Source of the DNA: CAZUYC01 sp964624475
Lineage (GTDB): Bacteria > Myxococcota_A > UBA9160 > SMWR01
Reading direction: 5' to 3'
Assembly: GCA_964624475.1 (NCBI GenBank)
Contig: CAZUYC010000042.1
Span: forward strand, 163,750-227,749
Length of the DNA stretch: 64,000 nt
The position numbers were made by a program, and so were the translations under genes. Below the pieces are notes generated by a model that was not told the DNA's origin, made no database searches, and saw only the letters and a list, made by a program, of their open reading frames with translations. Of the stretch, positions 42,196 through 52,307 are shown piece by piece (positions within the stretch are counted from its first letter, which is position 1; every line of letters starts with the position of its first letter).

Positions 42196-43809
42196 TTACG
42201 CGGGGTCGACGAGGACGCCCGGATTCAGCACGCCCGCCGGGTCGAGCGCGGCCTTTGCGGCGCGCAGCGCGCGCGCGAAGAGCTCGGGGCGCTCGCGGTC
42301 GTAGCCGCGGCGGTGGTCGCGGCCGACGGCGTGGTGGTGGGTGATGGTGCCTCCGAAGCGCAGGATCGCGTCGCTCGCGGCCGACTTGATCGCGTCCCAT
42401 TGCTCGAGCTCGGCGCCGCGGCGGCCGCGCGCGAGCACCGTGTAGTAGGGCGCGGGACCGTCGGGGTAGACGTGGGTGAAGCGGCAGGCGACCGTGCCCG
42501 CGCCGCAGACGCGCGCCACGGCGTCGCGCGCGGCCTGCATCACGCCGGCGTGGAAGCGCTCGAAGCGGTCCCAGGTCACCGCCGTCTCGAAGGTCTCCGA
42601 GATCACCGCGGCGCGCACCAGGACGTCGCGCAGGTACGGGGCCTGGAGGAACGCGCGGCGCCACGCGCCGGCGGCGCCCTCGTGAGCGGCCACGGCGTCG
42701 CTGCGCGTGCCGCCGGCGCCGGCCGGCACCTCGCCACCCGCGTCGCGGCAGCACTCGAGAGCACGCGCCATCCAGGCGTCGAGCGCATGATCCGCCGATT
42801 CGAAGCCGAGGACCAGGATCGCGGCGTCGCCCGCGCCAGCGCCCGAGGTCGCGGCCTCCTGCGCGTCGAGGAGCCGGCAGTTGCTCGGAAAGAGACCCGC
42901 CTGCGCGAGACGGCGCACCGCCTCCGCGCCGCGCGCGAAGGCGTCCTCGCCGGCGAAGCGCAGCGCGGCCGACGCGCGGAAGCGCGGGCGGTCCTGGAGG
43001 CGCACCCACGCCTCGACGATCACGCCGAGGATGCCCTCGGAGCCGATCCAGAGCCGATCGGGGCTCGGGCCCGCGCCCGAGGCGGGGAGCCGGCACGTCT
43101 CGAGGGTCCCCGACGGGGTCACGACGCGGAGCGACTCCACGAAGTCGTCGATGTGGGTGTAGAGCGTCGCGTAGTGCCCGCCCGAGCGCGTCGCGATCCA
43201 GCCGCCGAGCGTCGAGAACTCGAAGGACTGCGGGAAGTGGCGCAGCGTGAGCCCGTGCGGCCGCAGCGCGTCCTCGAGCGCGGGGCCGTAGATCCCGGCC
43301 TGGATGCGCGCGGCACGCGAGGTGCGGTCGATCTCGAGCACCGCGTCGAGCTTCGCGAGGTCGATCGAGACCGCGCCTTGGTACGCGTCGCCGACGACGG
43401 GCTCGACGCCGCCGCAGACGCTCGAGCCGCCGCCGTACGGGATCGCCGCGATGCGCGCGTCCGTGCACCAGGCGAGCAGCGCCGCCACGTCGGCCTCGTC
43501 GCGCGGGTAGGCGACCTGGTCCGGGGGATTCGGGAACTCACCGCGCGCGCCGCGAACGACGTCGCGAAAGCTCTTGCCGTAGGCGTGCGAGGCGCGATCG
43601 AACGGCGAGTCGGAGCAGATCGCCGCGAGCGCGGGAGGAGGCGTCACGCGGGGAGCACGCAGTCGAAGGTCCTCGAGACGCGGCTCGGGCGCGAGCGCGA
43701 GCTCCGGATCGCCGAAGCGCTCCGCGAGCGCGTGCCGGATCCCCTCGCAGAGCTCCGGCGTGGGTCCCGCGCCCTCGTGCCCCCAGCCCCAGAACTTCCT
43801 GCGCGCCAC
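42196..43809 (-). CDS. FAD-binding oxidase, alkylglycerone-phosphate synthase-like
   Basis: VAO-type flavoprotein of 537 residues. The FAD-binding segment holds PYGGGSSVCGGV and FSTLGGWIATRSGGHYATLYTHI (written in two parts here: FSTLGGWIATRSGGH, then YATLYTHI), and the C-terminus has the histidine-rich GTITHHHAVGRDHRRGY that corresponds to the catalytic His region of alkylglycerone-phosphate synthase, which makes ether lipids. It starts KFWGWGHEGAGPTP, as in that family. Substrate assignment is by family resemblance only. The GTG start at 43809 is divergent from the mono-haem gene. Confidence 0.82.
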   Translation of the reverse strand: MARRKFWGWGHEGAGPTPELCEGIRHALAERFGDPELALAPEPRLEDLRLRAPRVTPPPALAAICSDSPFDRASHAYGKSFRDVVRGARGEFPNPPDQVAYPRDEADVAALLAWCTDARIAAIPYGGGSSVCGGVEPVVGDAYQGAVSIDLAKLDAVLEIDRTSRAARIQAGIYGPALEDALRPHGLTLRHFPQSFEFSTLGGWIATRSGGHYATLYTHIDDFVESLRVVTPSGTLETCRLPASGAGPSPDRLWIGSEGILGVIVEAWVRLQDRPRFRASAALRFAGEDAFARGAEAVRRLAQAGLFPSNCRLLDAQEAATSGAGAGDAAILVLGFESADHALDAWMARALECCRDAGGEVPAGAGGTRSDAVAAHEGAAGAWRRAFLQAPYLRDVLVRAAVISETFETAVTWDRFERFHAGVMQAARDAVARVCGAGTVACRFTHVYPDGPAPYYTVLARGRRGAELEQWDAIKSAASDAILRFGGTITHHHAVGRDHRRGYDRERPELFARALRAAKAALDPAGVLNPGVLVDPA

Positions 43810-43950
43810 CGATTCCCCTACCGCCCGCTTCCGGGCGCCAGCGCCTCGAGCAGGCGCGCGTCGGGCCCGGTCCAGACCCCGAGGCGGCCGAGCTGCGTGC
43901 GTCCCTCCGTCGCGGCCCCGGTTTGCGGCGCGCGCGCGAGTACCCTAACA

Positions 43951-43972
43951 GATCCGGCCGGCGGGCCGGATC
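43951..43972. promoter_or_regulatory. 22-bp inverted repeat upstream of the mono-haem protein gene
   Basis: GATCCGGCC and GGCCGGATC pair perfectly around GGCG, ending about 30 bases before the ATG at 44004, close to the expected transcript start. It could be an operator or leader hairpin. The rest of the 43810-44003 gap holds nothing recognised. Confidence 0.45.
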
Positions 43973-44003
43973 CGGGGCACACTCCGAGCTGGGAAGGGCG
44001 AGC

Positions 44004-44897
44004 ATGGCGAGCGGTCGGCGGGGCGGGAAGCGATGCGGCGGCGCGCGGGCGCGCTCGCTCGCGCGCGCGTGGGCGCTCGTGGCGGGCCTCGGACCGGCCG
44101 CGGCGGCCGCCTACCCGGGCGGGACCCCGGCCTTCCAGACCGACGTCGCGCCCTACTGCGCGGGCTGCCACTCGTCGCGCAGCGCCGAGGCGCTCGCGGG
44201 GACGGGCGCGCGCGCCGACCGCGAGCTCGCGGAGACCAAGCACCTGGCGCGCGTCCTCGCCGGCGAGGAGGGCTACGCGAGCCTCTCCGCGTCGGATCGC
44301 GAGGCGCTGGCGCGGCAGGTCCGGGCGCTCGATGCGGCGTCCAGCGTCGCACTCGTCTGCCCCGAGATCGTCGCGCCCGGGGCTGCTTTCGAGGTGGCCG
44401 TCGACGTGACGGGAGGCGGCGGGCCGGTCGTGGGCGTCGGGCTCGTCGATGCCGATCATCGCTGGTGGGCGCGGCCGGCGGCTTCGACCGGCTGGCAGGT
44501 CGTCGCGCCGCCGCGGGTGACGGGCCCCGACGGGGCGCCGCAGGAGGCCTGGCTGGCGCGCCGCCCCGAGTCGGCGGGCCGCAACCTCTCGTTCGTGAAC
44601 GTGACCGACGTGGCGAGCGACCCCGCTCGCGAGCGCTTCGCGCGGGCGCGCGTCGTCTTCACGCTGCGCGCGCCCGACCGCCCGGGGAGCTACCCGCTCG
44701 CGGCCGTGTTCCTCTACGGCACCGAGAAGTCGAGCGTGCTCGGCTACACCACCGATGCCGAGGGAAACCAGCACGTGCGCGGTGGGCAGGGCGGCGGCTC
44801 CGGGCGCGTGCTCTTCACGCCGGTGCGCCGCATCGAGGTGCGCGCCGCTCCCGCGCCCGCCGGCGCGCCGGCGGGCGTGCCGGCTCCGCAGCCGTAG
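44004..44897 (+). CDS. Periplasmic mono-haem c-type protein (hypothetical)
   Basis: Protein of 297 residues with an N-terminal signal peptide (RARSLARAWALVAGLGPAAA) and a single haem c attachment motif CAGCH at residues 52-56, in a short DVAPYCAGCHSSR context. The remainder is beta-rich (VCPEIVAPGAAFEVAVDV, VFTLRAPDRPGSYPLAAVFL) and Ala/Pro-rich at the end, without further haem sites. Family not recognised; an electron-transfer or sensing role in the periplasm is inference. The ATG has GGAAGGG about six bases upstream. Confidence 0.7.
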   Translation: MASGRRGGKRCGGARARSLARAWALVAGLGPAAAAAYPGGTPAFQTDVAPYCAGCHSSRSAEALAGTGARADRELAETKHLARVLAGEEGYASLSASDREALARQVRALDAASSVALVCPEIVAPGAAFEVAVDVTGGGGPVVGVGLVDADHRWWARPAASTGWQVVAPPRVTGPDGAPQEAWLARRPESAGRNLSFVNVTDVASDPARERFARARVVFTLRAPDRPGSYPLAAVFLYGTEKSSVLGYTTDAEGNQHVRGGQGGGSGRVLFTPVRRIEVRAAPAPAGAPAGVPAPQP

Positions 44898-44913
44898 CCG
44901 AGGCGGATCGGGC

Positions 44914-45966
44914 CTACTCGGCCACGACGTTCCCGGCCAGGTCCACGGCGTAGCGGGCCACGGCGAGCCGCCGGCTGCTCAGGCGATCGAGGGGCGCGGG
45001 CAGCAGCCGGTAGAGCGTCACCACGAGGCGCGTCTCGATCCCCATGCCGACCACGTCGAGCCGGCCGAAGCCCGGGGCCCGGACGCCGACCACGCGGCGG
45101 GGATCCTCGCGGCGCAGCTCCCCCGTGTCGGACGCGCTCCCGGCGATCGCGTGCAGAGGCGGGTCGGGCGCGGAGCCGAGCAGCACCTGGAGCGAGTGCG
45201 CGTGGCCGGCGAGGAGGACGTGGACCGGCACGCCCGCGCCGGCGACCGCCGCGCGCATGCGCCTCGCGTACTCCTCCACTCGCGCGGGATCCTCGTCGCG
45301 GCTCGCGGCCAGGCCGAAGATCGGGCGGTGCGCCGCCACGATGCGCCAGGGCCCGGGTGCCGCGCGGAGCGCCTCGACTACCGCCCCGGTATCGCCGCCC
45401 TGGAAGACGCGCTCCGAGTCGAGGAGCACGAGGCTCACGCCCGGGACGAGCTCGCGAACCTCGGCCGGCCGCGCCGCGAGCCGCCAGTTCGGGACGAAGG
45501 CGGGGATCGCGTCGCGCTGGAGCTCGGCGCTCTCGGGGCTCCCGAGGTCGTGGTTGCCGAGGATGGCGTGGATCGGGATCGGGCGGCGCTCGCGCTCGGG
45601 CAGATCGCAGGCCCCGGCGAGCTCGCCTGCGCGCGAGCCGCCGGGCGCGACGAAACGACACCAGGGCCTCGCGAGGGTCTCGCGCACGCGGGGGACGAGC
45701 TGCGCGGCGAGCAGGCCGCGCGGGTAGAAGTTGTCGCCGAGGGCGAGGAGCGCGTCGGCCGGGCGCTGCTGATCCTCGGCGGCCACGGCGCGCGCCACGC
45801 GCAGCAGCTGCGCGTAGTCGCCGGCGTCGTCGGGCGGCGCGCCCGCATCGCCGAGGAAGAGGAGCGACGCGCGCACCACGCCTTCGGGCTCGGCCGTGCC
45901 GCAGGCCGCCGCGACGAACGGCGCGAAGAGGCCCGCGGCGAGAAGGCGCGCGATCGGGCGCGTCAC
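44914..45966 (-). CDS. Metallophosphoesterase lipoprotein (purple acid phosphatase-like)
   Basis: Predicted lipoprotein of 350 residues with signal and lipobox FVAAACG. Metallophosphatase motifs are present in order: LFLGDAG, ALGDNFYPRG, ILGNHDLGS, IVAAHRPIFG and LLAGHAHSLQ, which together hold the dinuclear metal site. The GDNFYP form resembles tartrate-resistant/purple acid phosphatases. Probably hydrolyses phosphomonoesters in the periplasm; substrate unknown. The GTG at 45966 starts the signal peptide. It is convergent with the mono-haem gene and divergent from the acyl-CoA synthetase gene. Confidence 0.85.
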   Translation of the reverse strand: MTRPIARLLAAGLFAPFVAAACGTAEPEGVVRASLLFLGDAGAPPDDAGDYAQLLRVARAVAAEDQQRPADALLALGDNFYPRGLLAAQLVPRVRETLARPWCRFVAPGGSRAGELAGACDLPERERRPIPIHAILGNHDLGSPESAELQRDAIPAFVPNWRLAARPAEVRELVPGVSLVLLDSERVFQGGDTGAVVEALRAAPGPWRIVAAHRPIFGLAASRDEDPARVEEYARRMRAAVAGAGVPVHVLLAGHAHSLQVLLGSAPDPPLHAIAGSASDTGELRREDPRRVVGVRAPGFGRLDVVGMGIETRLVVTLYRLLPAPLDRLSSRRLAVARYAVDLAGNVVAE

Positions 45967-46047
45967 GGCGACCGAGGCTACCGGCGCCGCGCGCCTCCCG
46001 CCCGGCCGGTGTTCCCGCACCGGAACTTCCCCTATGCTGCGCGCCCC

Positions 46048-48219
46048 ATGCGCGAGGCCCCCGGCCGCTCGCTCTCCGAGCACGCGTCGAAGGAGCTGCT
46101 CGACCGCTACGGCGTGCCTCGGGCCCGCGAGCGCCTGTGCGCGACGCCGGAGGCGGCGGCGCGCGCGGCCTCCGAGCTCGGCTGCCCGGTCGTCGCGAAG
46201 CTCTGCGGAGCGGGGATCGCGCACAAGACCGAGCGCGACCTCGTGCGCCTCTCGCTCGCGACCCCCGAGGCCGTGCGCGCCGCGGCCCAGGATCTGCTCG
46301 CGCGCAGCCGTCCCGAGGACGGCGAGGTCGCCGTCCTCGTGGCGGAGCAGGTGCGCGGACTGCGCGAGCTCATCGCCGGAGTCGTGCGCGATCCGGTCTT
46401 CGGCCCCTGTGTGATGCTCGGCCTCGGCGGCGTCCTGGCCGAGGCGCTCGAGGACGTGGTCTTCGCGGCGGCGCCGCTCGACGCGGCCGAGGCGCGCCGC
46501 ATGCAGGCCGGCCTGCGCTCGCGGGGGCTCTTCGAGCGACCCTTCCGCGGCGAGCCGCCCGTCGATGCCGAGGCGCTCGCGGGCATCCTCGCCGGCCTCG
46601 GGCGCCTCGCCGCCGAGCGGCCCGACGTCGCGGCGGTCGACGTGAACCCGCTCGTCGTGCGCGGCGGGACGCCCGTGGCGGTCGACGCGCTCGTCGTGAT
46701 CGGCGACCCGCCGCCGGCCGCGGCTCCGCGAGCGATCCTCGCGCCCGAGGCGCTGCTCGAGCGCTTCCGCCCGCTCTTCCACCCGCGCGGGATCGCCGTG
46801 GCGGGGGCCTCGACCCACCCCGGGAAGTTCGGCTTCGTCGCGCTGCACAACCTGCTGCGCTTCGGCTATGCGGGCGAAGTCTTCCCGGTGAACCGGGAAG
46901 GAGCGGAGGTGCTCGGCCTGCGGAGCTACCGCGACGTCCGCGAGCTCCCGCAGGGCCGCGCGGACCTGGTCTTCGTCTGCACGCCCGCGCAGGCGAACGC
47001 GGAGCTGCTGCGCGCCTGCGCCGCGCGCGGCGTACGCGCGGCGTTCGTGGCGAGCGGCGGCTACGCCGAGTCGGGCCCCGAGGGCCAGGAGCTCGAGCGC
47101 GAGCTCGTCGCGACGGCCGACGCGCTCGGGATGGTCGTGGCCGGCCCGAACGGACAGGGAGTGATCTCGACCCCGCGCTCGATGTGCGCGCAGATCGTGG
47201 CCCCGTATCCCCCGTCCGGGCGGATCTCGATCGCGAGCCAGAGCGGGAACCTCGTCTCCGCGTTCCTCAACTACTCGGTCGAATCGGGGATCGGCGTCTC
47301 GAAGGCGATCTCGGCGGGCAACTCCGCGCAGACGACCGTCGCCGACTACCTGGCGTACTTCGCCGAGGACCCGGAGACGGCGGTCGTGCTCGCCTACCTC
47401 GAGGGCGTGCCCGACGGAGCGCGCTTCGTCGCGGCGCTGCGCAGGCTCACCGCCCGCAAGCCGCTCGTGCTCGTGAAGGGCGGCGCGGCGGCGGCGGGCC
47501 AGCGCGCCGCGCGCAGCCACACCGGCTCGCTCGCCAGCGACGACCGGGTCTTCGACGGCCTCTGCCGCCAGCTGGGCGCGCTGCGCGCGCCGACCGTCGA
47601 GGACGCCTTCGAGTGGGCCGCCACGCTCGCGACGCAGCCGCTCCCGCGCGGCCGGCGGGTGGTCGTCTTCACGACGGCCGGGGGCTGGGGCGTGCTCGCG
47701 GCCGACGCCTGCGCCGCTGCCGGGCTCGACCTGATCCCGCTCCCGGACGCGATCCGCGAGCGCATCGACCGCCTCGTCCCCGCGCGCTGGAGCCGGGGCA
47801 ACCCGATCGACCTCGCCGGCGGCGAGACCCGCGACACGATCCCCGAGGTCCTCGACCTCGTCTGCGCGCACCCCGAGGTGGACGCCGTGATCCAGCTCGG
47901 GATCGGCATCCAGGCCGCCTCCGCGCAGCTGCTGAAGACGGGTCCCTTCTACCCGGGGCACGGTCTCGAACGCATGGTCGCGTTCCACGAGCGTCAGGAC
48001 CGCCGCTACGCGCAGGCCGCGCGCGAGGCTTCCGAGCGCCACGCCAAGCCCGTGCTCACCGCGACGGAGCTCGTCCACACCGACCGGCACTACGGGAATC
48101 CCGGCCCGCGCGGAGTCCGCGAGGAGGGTCGCCTGTGCTTCGCCAGCGCGCACCGCGCGGTCCGCGCCCTGCGCGCCCTCGTCGACTACGCCGAGTTCCG
48201 GGGCTCTCGGGGCGGGTAG
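46048..48219 (+). CDS. NDP-forming acyl-CoA synthetase (acetate-CoA ligase family), ATP-grasp domain first
   Basis: Acyl-CoA synthetase of 723 residues, related to succinyl-CoA synthetase, making acyl-CoA from acid, CoA and ATP with release of ADP. Residues 1-230 are the ATP-grasp (beta) domain: SLSEHASKELLDRYGVPRAR, PVVAKLCGAGIAHKTERDLV, EQVRGLRELIAGVVRDPVFG, DVNPLVV. The alpha part follows: a CoA-binding domain (FHPRGIAVAGASTHPGKFG) and ligase domains (ISIASQSGNLVSAFL, ARSHTGSLASDDRVF, GNPIDLAGG). In most single-chain members I know, the alpha part comes first. ATG start; TATGCT at 46034-46039 is a possible -10 box. Substrate unknown. Confidence 0.85.
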   Translation: MREAPGRSLSEHASKELLDRYGVPRARERLCATPEAAARAASELGCPVVAKLCGAGIAHKTERDLVRLSLATPEAVRAAAQDLLARSRPEDGEVAVLVAEQVRGLRELIAGVVRDPVFGPCVMLGLGGVLAEALEDVVFAAAPLDAAEARRMQAGLRSRGLFERPFRGEPPVDAEALAGILAGLGRLAAERPDVAAVDVNPLVVRGGTPVAVDALVVIGDPPPAAAPRAILAPEALLERFRPLFHPRGIAVAGASTHPGKFGFVALHNLLRFGYAGEVFPVNREGAEVLGLRSYRDVRELPQGRADLVFVCTPAQANAELLRACAARGVRAAFVASGGYAESGPEGQELERELVATADALGMVVAGPNGQGVISTPRSMCAQIVAPYPPSGRISIASQSGNLVSAFLNYSVESGIGVSKAISAGNSAQTTVADYLAYFAEDPETAVVLAYLEGVPDGARFVAALRRLTARKPLVLVKGGAAAAGQRAARSHTGSLASDDRVFDGLCRQLGALRAPTVEDAFEWAATLATQPLPRGRRVVVFTTAGGWGVLAADACAAAGLDLIPLPDAIRERIDRLVPARWSRGNPIDLAGGETRDTIPEVLDLVCAHPEVDAVIQLGIGIQAASAQLLKTGPFYPGHGLERMVAFHERQDRRYAQAAREASERHAKPVLTATELVHTDRHYGNPGPRGVREEGRLCFASAHRAVRALRALVDYAEFRGSRGG

Positions 48220-48253
48220 CGGGGGGCCCCCGGTTCCCCGCGCTGATCCCCCG

Positions 48254-49369
48254 CTACCGGACGACGAGCCCCTCGCGCACGAGGAAGGCCCGGATCGCCT
48301 CGGCCGCGATCGCATGGCCCGCGGGCGAGAGGTGCCAGACGTCGATCCAGAGCGCGTCGTCCCAGGCCGGGTCGGCCGGCGGGCCCGCGCGGGAGGCGCC
48401 GACCCGGAGCGCCGGCAGGAGGTCGAGGCAGGCGAGCCCGCGCGCGCGGCAGTAGCTCTCCCACGCCGCCTGCGGCCGGTGCGGATCGGCGGGGTCCATC
48501 TGGTAGGCGAGCGGGAAGACGATCACCGCGAGCGGCGCAGAGGCCTCGCGGACCGCGGCGTGCAGCCGGTCGTAGAGCTCGCGCAGCCAGCGCCACTCCG
48601 GCGACCGTTCGTCCTCGAGCACCTCGATCCCGAGCTCGTCCTCGAGCGTGAGACAGTTCGGAAAGCGCCCGTCGCGGGTCCGGTAGCAGCGCTCGCGCCA
48701 GTCCTCGGCGACGGAGGGCACGAGGGCGGCCGCGAGCCGCCCGAGCAGCGCCGAGTGGGCCGCGGCGCGCGCCGCCCACATCCGGCGCCGGAAGCGCGGC
48801 TCGGCCACCGCCTCGTGGTAGGCGGGGTTCGGGATCGCCTCGGCGGGGATCTCGAGGAGCCGGCGGCGGCGGTTCCAGTGCAGCAGCGGGTCGACCACGT
48901 CGTTCATGCAGAAGGCCGCGAGCACGAGGTCGGGCTCGAAGGCGTGCCCCACCTCGAGGAAGTAGTGGAGCTCGTTGTACGGCGTGTAGCCGTTCACGCC
49001 GGCGTTCACGACCTCGACGCGGCGCTCCGGGGAGTCGAGCGCGAGCTCGAGCCGCTCCGGGAAGGTCTCGCTCCGGCGCACCTGCTGGCCGAGGGCGACG
49101 GAGTCGCCGAGGACGAGGATCCGGAACACGCCGGGCGGCTTGGGGATCGCGTAGACGCGGTCGCGCGTCTTCTGCTCGCTGATCGCCGGGTGGTCGGGGT
49201 TGAGCTCGAAGAGGCGCCGGCAGCCCTCGCACAGCCGCTCGACCGGCACGAAGTCCGGGGCCGGCTCGTGCTCCTCGCCGAAGACCCGCAGCCCGATCTC
49301 ACCGGCCAGGAGCGCTACGGCGATCGACCCCGCGAGCAGGGCGATCCGCGCGCGCCGCTCGGATCCCAC
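48254..49369 (-). CDS. SGNH/GDSL hydrolase-like protein with N-terminal membrane anchor
   Basis: Protein of 371 residues. An N-terminal hydrophobic helix (IALLAGSIAVALLAGEIGL) anchors or exports it. The SGNH fold shows block I ILVLGDSVALG (nucleophile Ser), block II NAGVNGYT (Gly), block III AFCMNDVVDP (Asn), and block V DVWHLSPAGH (Asp, His). Likely an esterase or acyl hydrolase acting on envelope components; substrate unknown. GTG start at 49369. Convergent with the acyl-CoA synthetase gene. Confidence 0.83.
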   Translation of the reverse strand: MGSERRARIALLAGSIAVALLAGEIGLRVFGEEHEPAPDFVPVERLCEGCRRLFELNPDHPAISEQKTRDRVYAIPKPPGVFRILVLGDSVALGQQVRRSETFPERLELALDSPERRVEVVNAGVNGYTPYNELHYFLEVGHAFEPDLVLAAFCMNDVVDPLLHWNRRRRLLEIPAEAIPNPAYHEAVAEPRFRRRMWAARAAAHSALLGRLAAALVPSVAEDWRERCYRTRDGRFPNCLTLEDELGIEVLEDERSPEWRWLRELYDRLHAAVREASAPLAVIVFPLAYQMDPADPHRPQAAWESYCRARGLACLDLLPALRVGASRAGPPADPAWDDALWIDVWHLSPAGHAIAAEAIRAFLVREGLVVR

Positions 49370-49411
49370 GCCGCCATTCTGGCCGCGATCGGAGGGCGCG
49401 GGAAGCCCCCG

Positions 49412-50200
<789 letters not shown>

Positions 50201-50226
50201 CCTCCCTGCTTCTCCCCGGTGGTGGA

Positions 50227-50336
50227 CGCAAGCGAAGCGCGCAGCGAGGCGGAGCCGAGCGGAGTGAGCTGCCACCGCCCAGATCGTGGTAGCGTCCTCG
50301 AACCGAAGCGCGCAGCGAGCCGGAGGCGAGCGGAGT
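50227..50336 (+). repeat. Dispersed intergenic repeats, copies R7 and R8
   Basis: Two plus-oriented copies (50227-50265 and 50303-50336) in the gap between xth and speA. Both share GAAGCGCGCAGCGAG and the GAGCGGAGT end; R7 keeps the CGCAAGC end, R8 is shortened. Separated by 37 bases of unrelated sequence. Confidence 0.75.
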
Positions 50337-50357
50337 CAATCGGAGTCCCGAACCCGC

Positions 50358-52262
50358 CTATTCGTCCCGCGACAGATACGTATATTCCTCGAGCCCCTGC
50401 TGGTAGCGCCGGCGCAGCCGCGCCGACTCCTCGAGGGTGATCTGCCCGCGGCGCAGCGCGCTCTCCACCGTCTGGCGCACCTTCTCGATCAGCGGCCGGC
50501 GCTCGTACTGCACGTACTGCAGCACGTCGGCGACGTCCTCGCCCTCGACGACGTGGTCGACGCTGTACTCGCCGCCCTCCTCGAGGCGGACGTGCACCGC
50601 GTCGGTGTCGCCGAAGAGGTTGTGCAGGTCGCCGAGGATCTCCTGGTAGGCGCCCACCAGGAAGACGCCGATGAAGTAGGGCGAGCCGTCGAAGGCGTGC
50701 AGCTCGATTACATCCTTCACGTCGCGCTGGTCGATGAACTGGTCGATCTTGCCGTCGCTGTCGCAGGTCAGGTCGGCGAAGACACCGCGGCGCATAGGCT
50801 TCTGGTCCAGGCGGTGGATCGGAATCACCGGGAAGAGCTGCTTCACCGCCCAGTGGTCCGGAACGCTCTGGAACACCGAGAAGTTTCCGTAGTAGGTGTC
50901 GGCCATGCCGCGCTCGAGGTCCTGGAGTTCCTCCGGCACCTGGTCCATCTCGCGCATCGTGCGCAGGACCTTCTCGCAGCAGCTCCAGAAGAGGCGCTCG
51001 ACCTGCGCGCGGTCGCGCAGGTCCAGGTAGCCGAGCGAGAAGAGCGTGGTCGCCTCCTCCTTGAGCTGGAGCGCGTCGTGGTAGGCCTCCTTCAGGTTCT
51101 TGCGCGAGATGTCGTTCCAGACCGAGGCCAGCTCGCGCAGGACCTTGGGATCCGCCTCGCCGACCTCGGGCGGCCGCTCGCCGGAGACGATCTCGTTCAC
51201 CCCCAGCACGTCGAAGACCAGGACCGAGTGGTGCGCCACCATGGCGCGGCCCGCCTCGGTGACGAGGTCGGGATGAGCGACGCCCGCCTCGTCGCAGGCC
51301 TCCTGCACGAACGAGACCACGTCGTTCGCGTACTCCTGCAGGCTGTAGTTCATCGAGGAGTGGAAGTTCGTCCCCGAGCCGTCGTAGTCGACGCCGAGCC
51401 CGCCGCCCACGTCGATGATCTTGAGCTGCACGCCGAGCTTGTGCAGCCCGACGAAGATGCGGCTCGCCTCGGTCAGCGCGTCCTTGTGCGCGCGGATCGC
51501 GGTGATCTGCGAGCCGATGTGGAAGTGCAGCATTTCGAGGCAGTCGAGCATGTCCTCGGAGCGCAGGCGCTCCACCGCGTTCACGATCTCGAGCGCCGAG
51601 AGGCCGAACTTCGAGCGGTCGCCGGTCGACTCGACCCACTTGCCGGCGCCGCGCGTCGAGAGCCGCGCCCGCACGCCGATGTGCGGCCGGATGTCGAGCT
51701 CGCGTGCGGTCTTGATCACGAGGTCGAGCTCGTGGAAGCGGTCGATCACGACGATCGGCGTGCGCCCGAGCTTCTGGGCCAGCAGCGCGAGCTCGACGTA
51801 GGCGCGGTCCTTGTAGCCGTTGCAGACGATCAGCGCCTCGGGCGTCTCGAGCAGCGCCAGCGCGATCAGGAGCTCCGGCTTGCTCCCGGCCTCGAGGCCG
51901 ATCCGGTGGTGCGCGCCGTGCTGGACGATCTCCTCGACCACGTGCCGCTGCTGGTTCACCTTGATCGGGTAGACGCCGCGGTAGCGGCCGCGGTAGCCGT
52001 AGACCCGGGTCGCCTCGTCGAAGGCCTGGCACAGCCCCTGGACCCGGCTCGCCAGGATGTCGGAGAAGCGGACGAGCAGGGGCGTGCGGAGCCCCCGCCG
52101 CCCGAGGTCGAGGACGAGCTCCAGGAGGTCGATCCCCGCGCCGGCAGGCCCGCGCGGGCGCACCTCGACGTGGCCCTGGTCGTTTACACCGAAGAACCCG
52201 GCGCCCCAGGCACCCACGGCGTAGAGCTCGGCGCTGTCGCGTACGGTCCAGCCTCGACGCAT
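50358..52262 (-). CDS. speA: Biosynthetic arginine decarboxylase SpeA
   Basis: PLP enzyme of 634 residues (E. coli SpeA has 658) decarboxylating arginine to agmatine for polyamine synthesis. The PLP lysine is K101 in VYPIKVNQQRHVVEEI. Further family blocks are GLEAGSKPELLIAL, MLHFHIGSQI, IDVGGGLGVDYDGS and FNFS-type C-terminal blocks such as NFSVFQSVPDHWAV and TCDSDGKIDQFID. The ATG at 52262 has GGAGGA eight bases upstream; a GTG two codons earlier is too close to that site. No agmatine-processing gene is adjacent. Confidence 0.94.
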   Translation of the reverse strand: MRRGWTVRDSAELYAVGAWGAGFFGVNDQGHVEVRPRGPAGAGIDLLELVLDLGRRGLRTPLLVRFSDILASRVQGLCQAFDEATRVYGYRGRYRGVYPIKVNQQRHVVEEIVQHGAHHRIGLEAGSKPELLIALALLETPEALIVCNGYKDRAYVELALLAQKLGRTPIVVIDRFHELDLVIKTARELDIRPHIGVRARLSTRGAGKWVESTGDRSKFGLSALEIVNAVERLRSEDMLDCLEMLHFHIGSQITAIRAHKDALTEASRIFVGLHKLGVQLKIIDVGGGLGVDYDGSGTNFHSSMNYSLQEYANDVVSFVQEACDEAGVAHPDLVTEAGRAMVAHHSVLVFDVLGVNEIVSGERPPEVGEADPKVLRELASVWNDISRKNLKEAYHDALQLKEEATTLFSLGYLDLRDRAQVERLFWSCCEKVLRTMREMDQVPEELQDLERGMADTYYGNFSVFQSVPDHWAVKQLFPVIPIHRLDQKPMRRGVFADLTCDSDGKIDQFIDQRDVKDVIELHAFDGSPYFIGVFLVGAYQEILGDLHNLFGDTDAVHVRLEEGGEYSVDHVVEGEDVADVLQYVQYERRPLIEKVRQTVESALRRGQITLEESARLRRRYQQGLEEYTYLSRDE

Positions 52263-52307
52263 CCTCACTCTCCTCCAAAGGCTGCGGCCTGCCCGCTACT
52301 CCAGATC

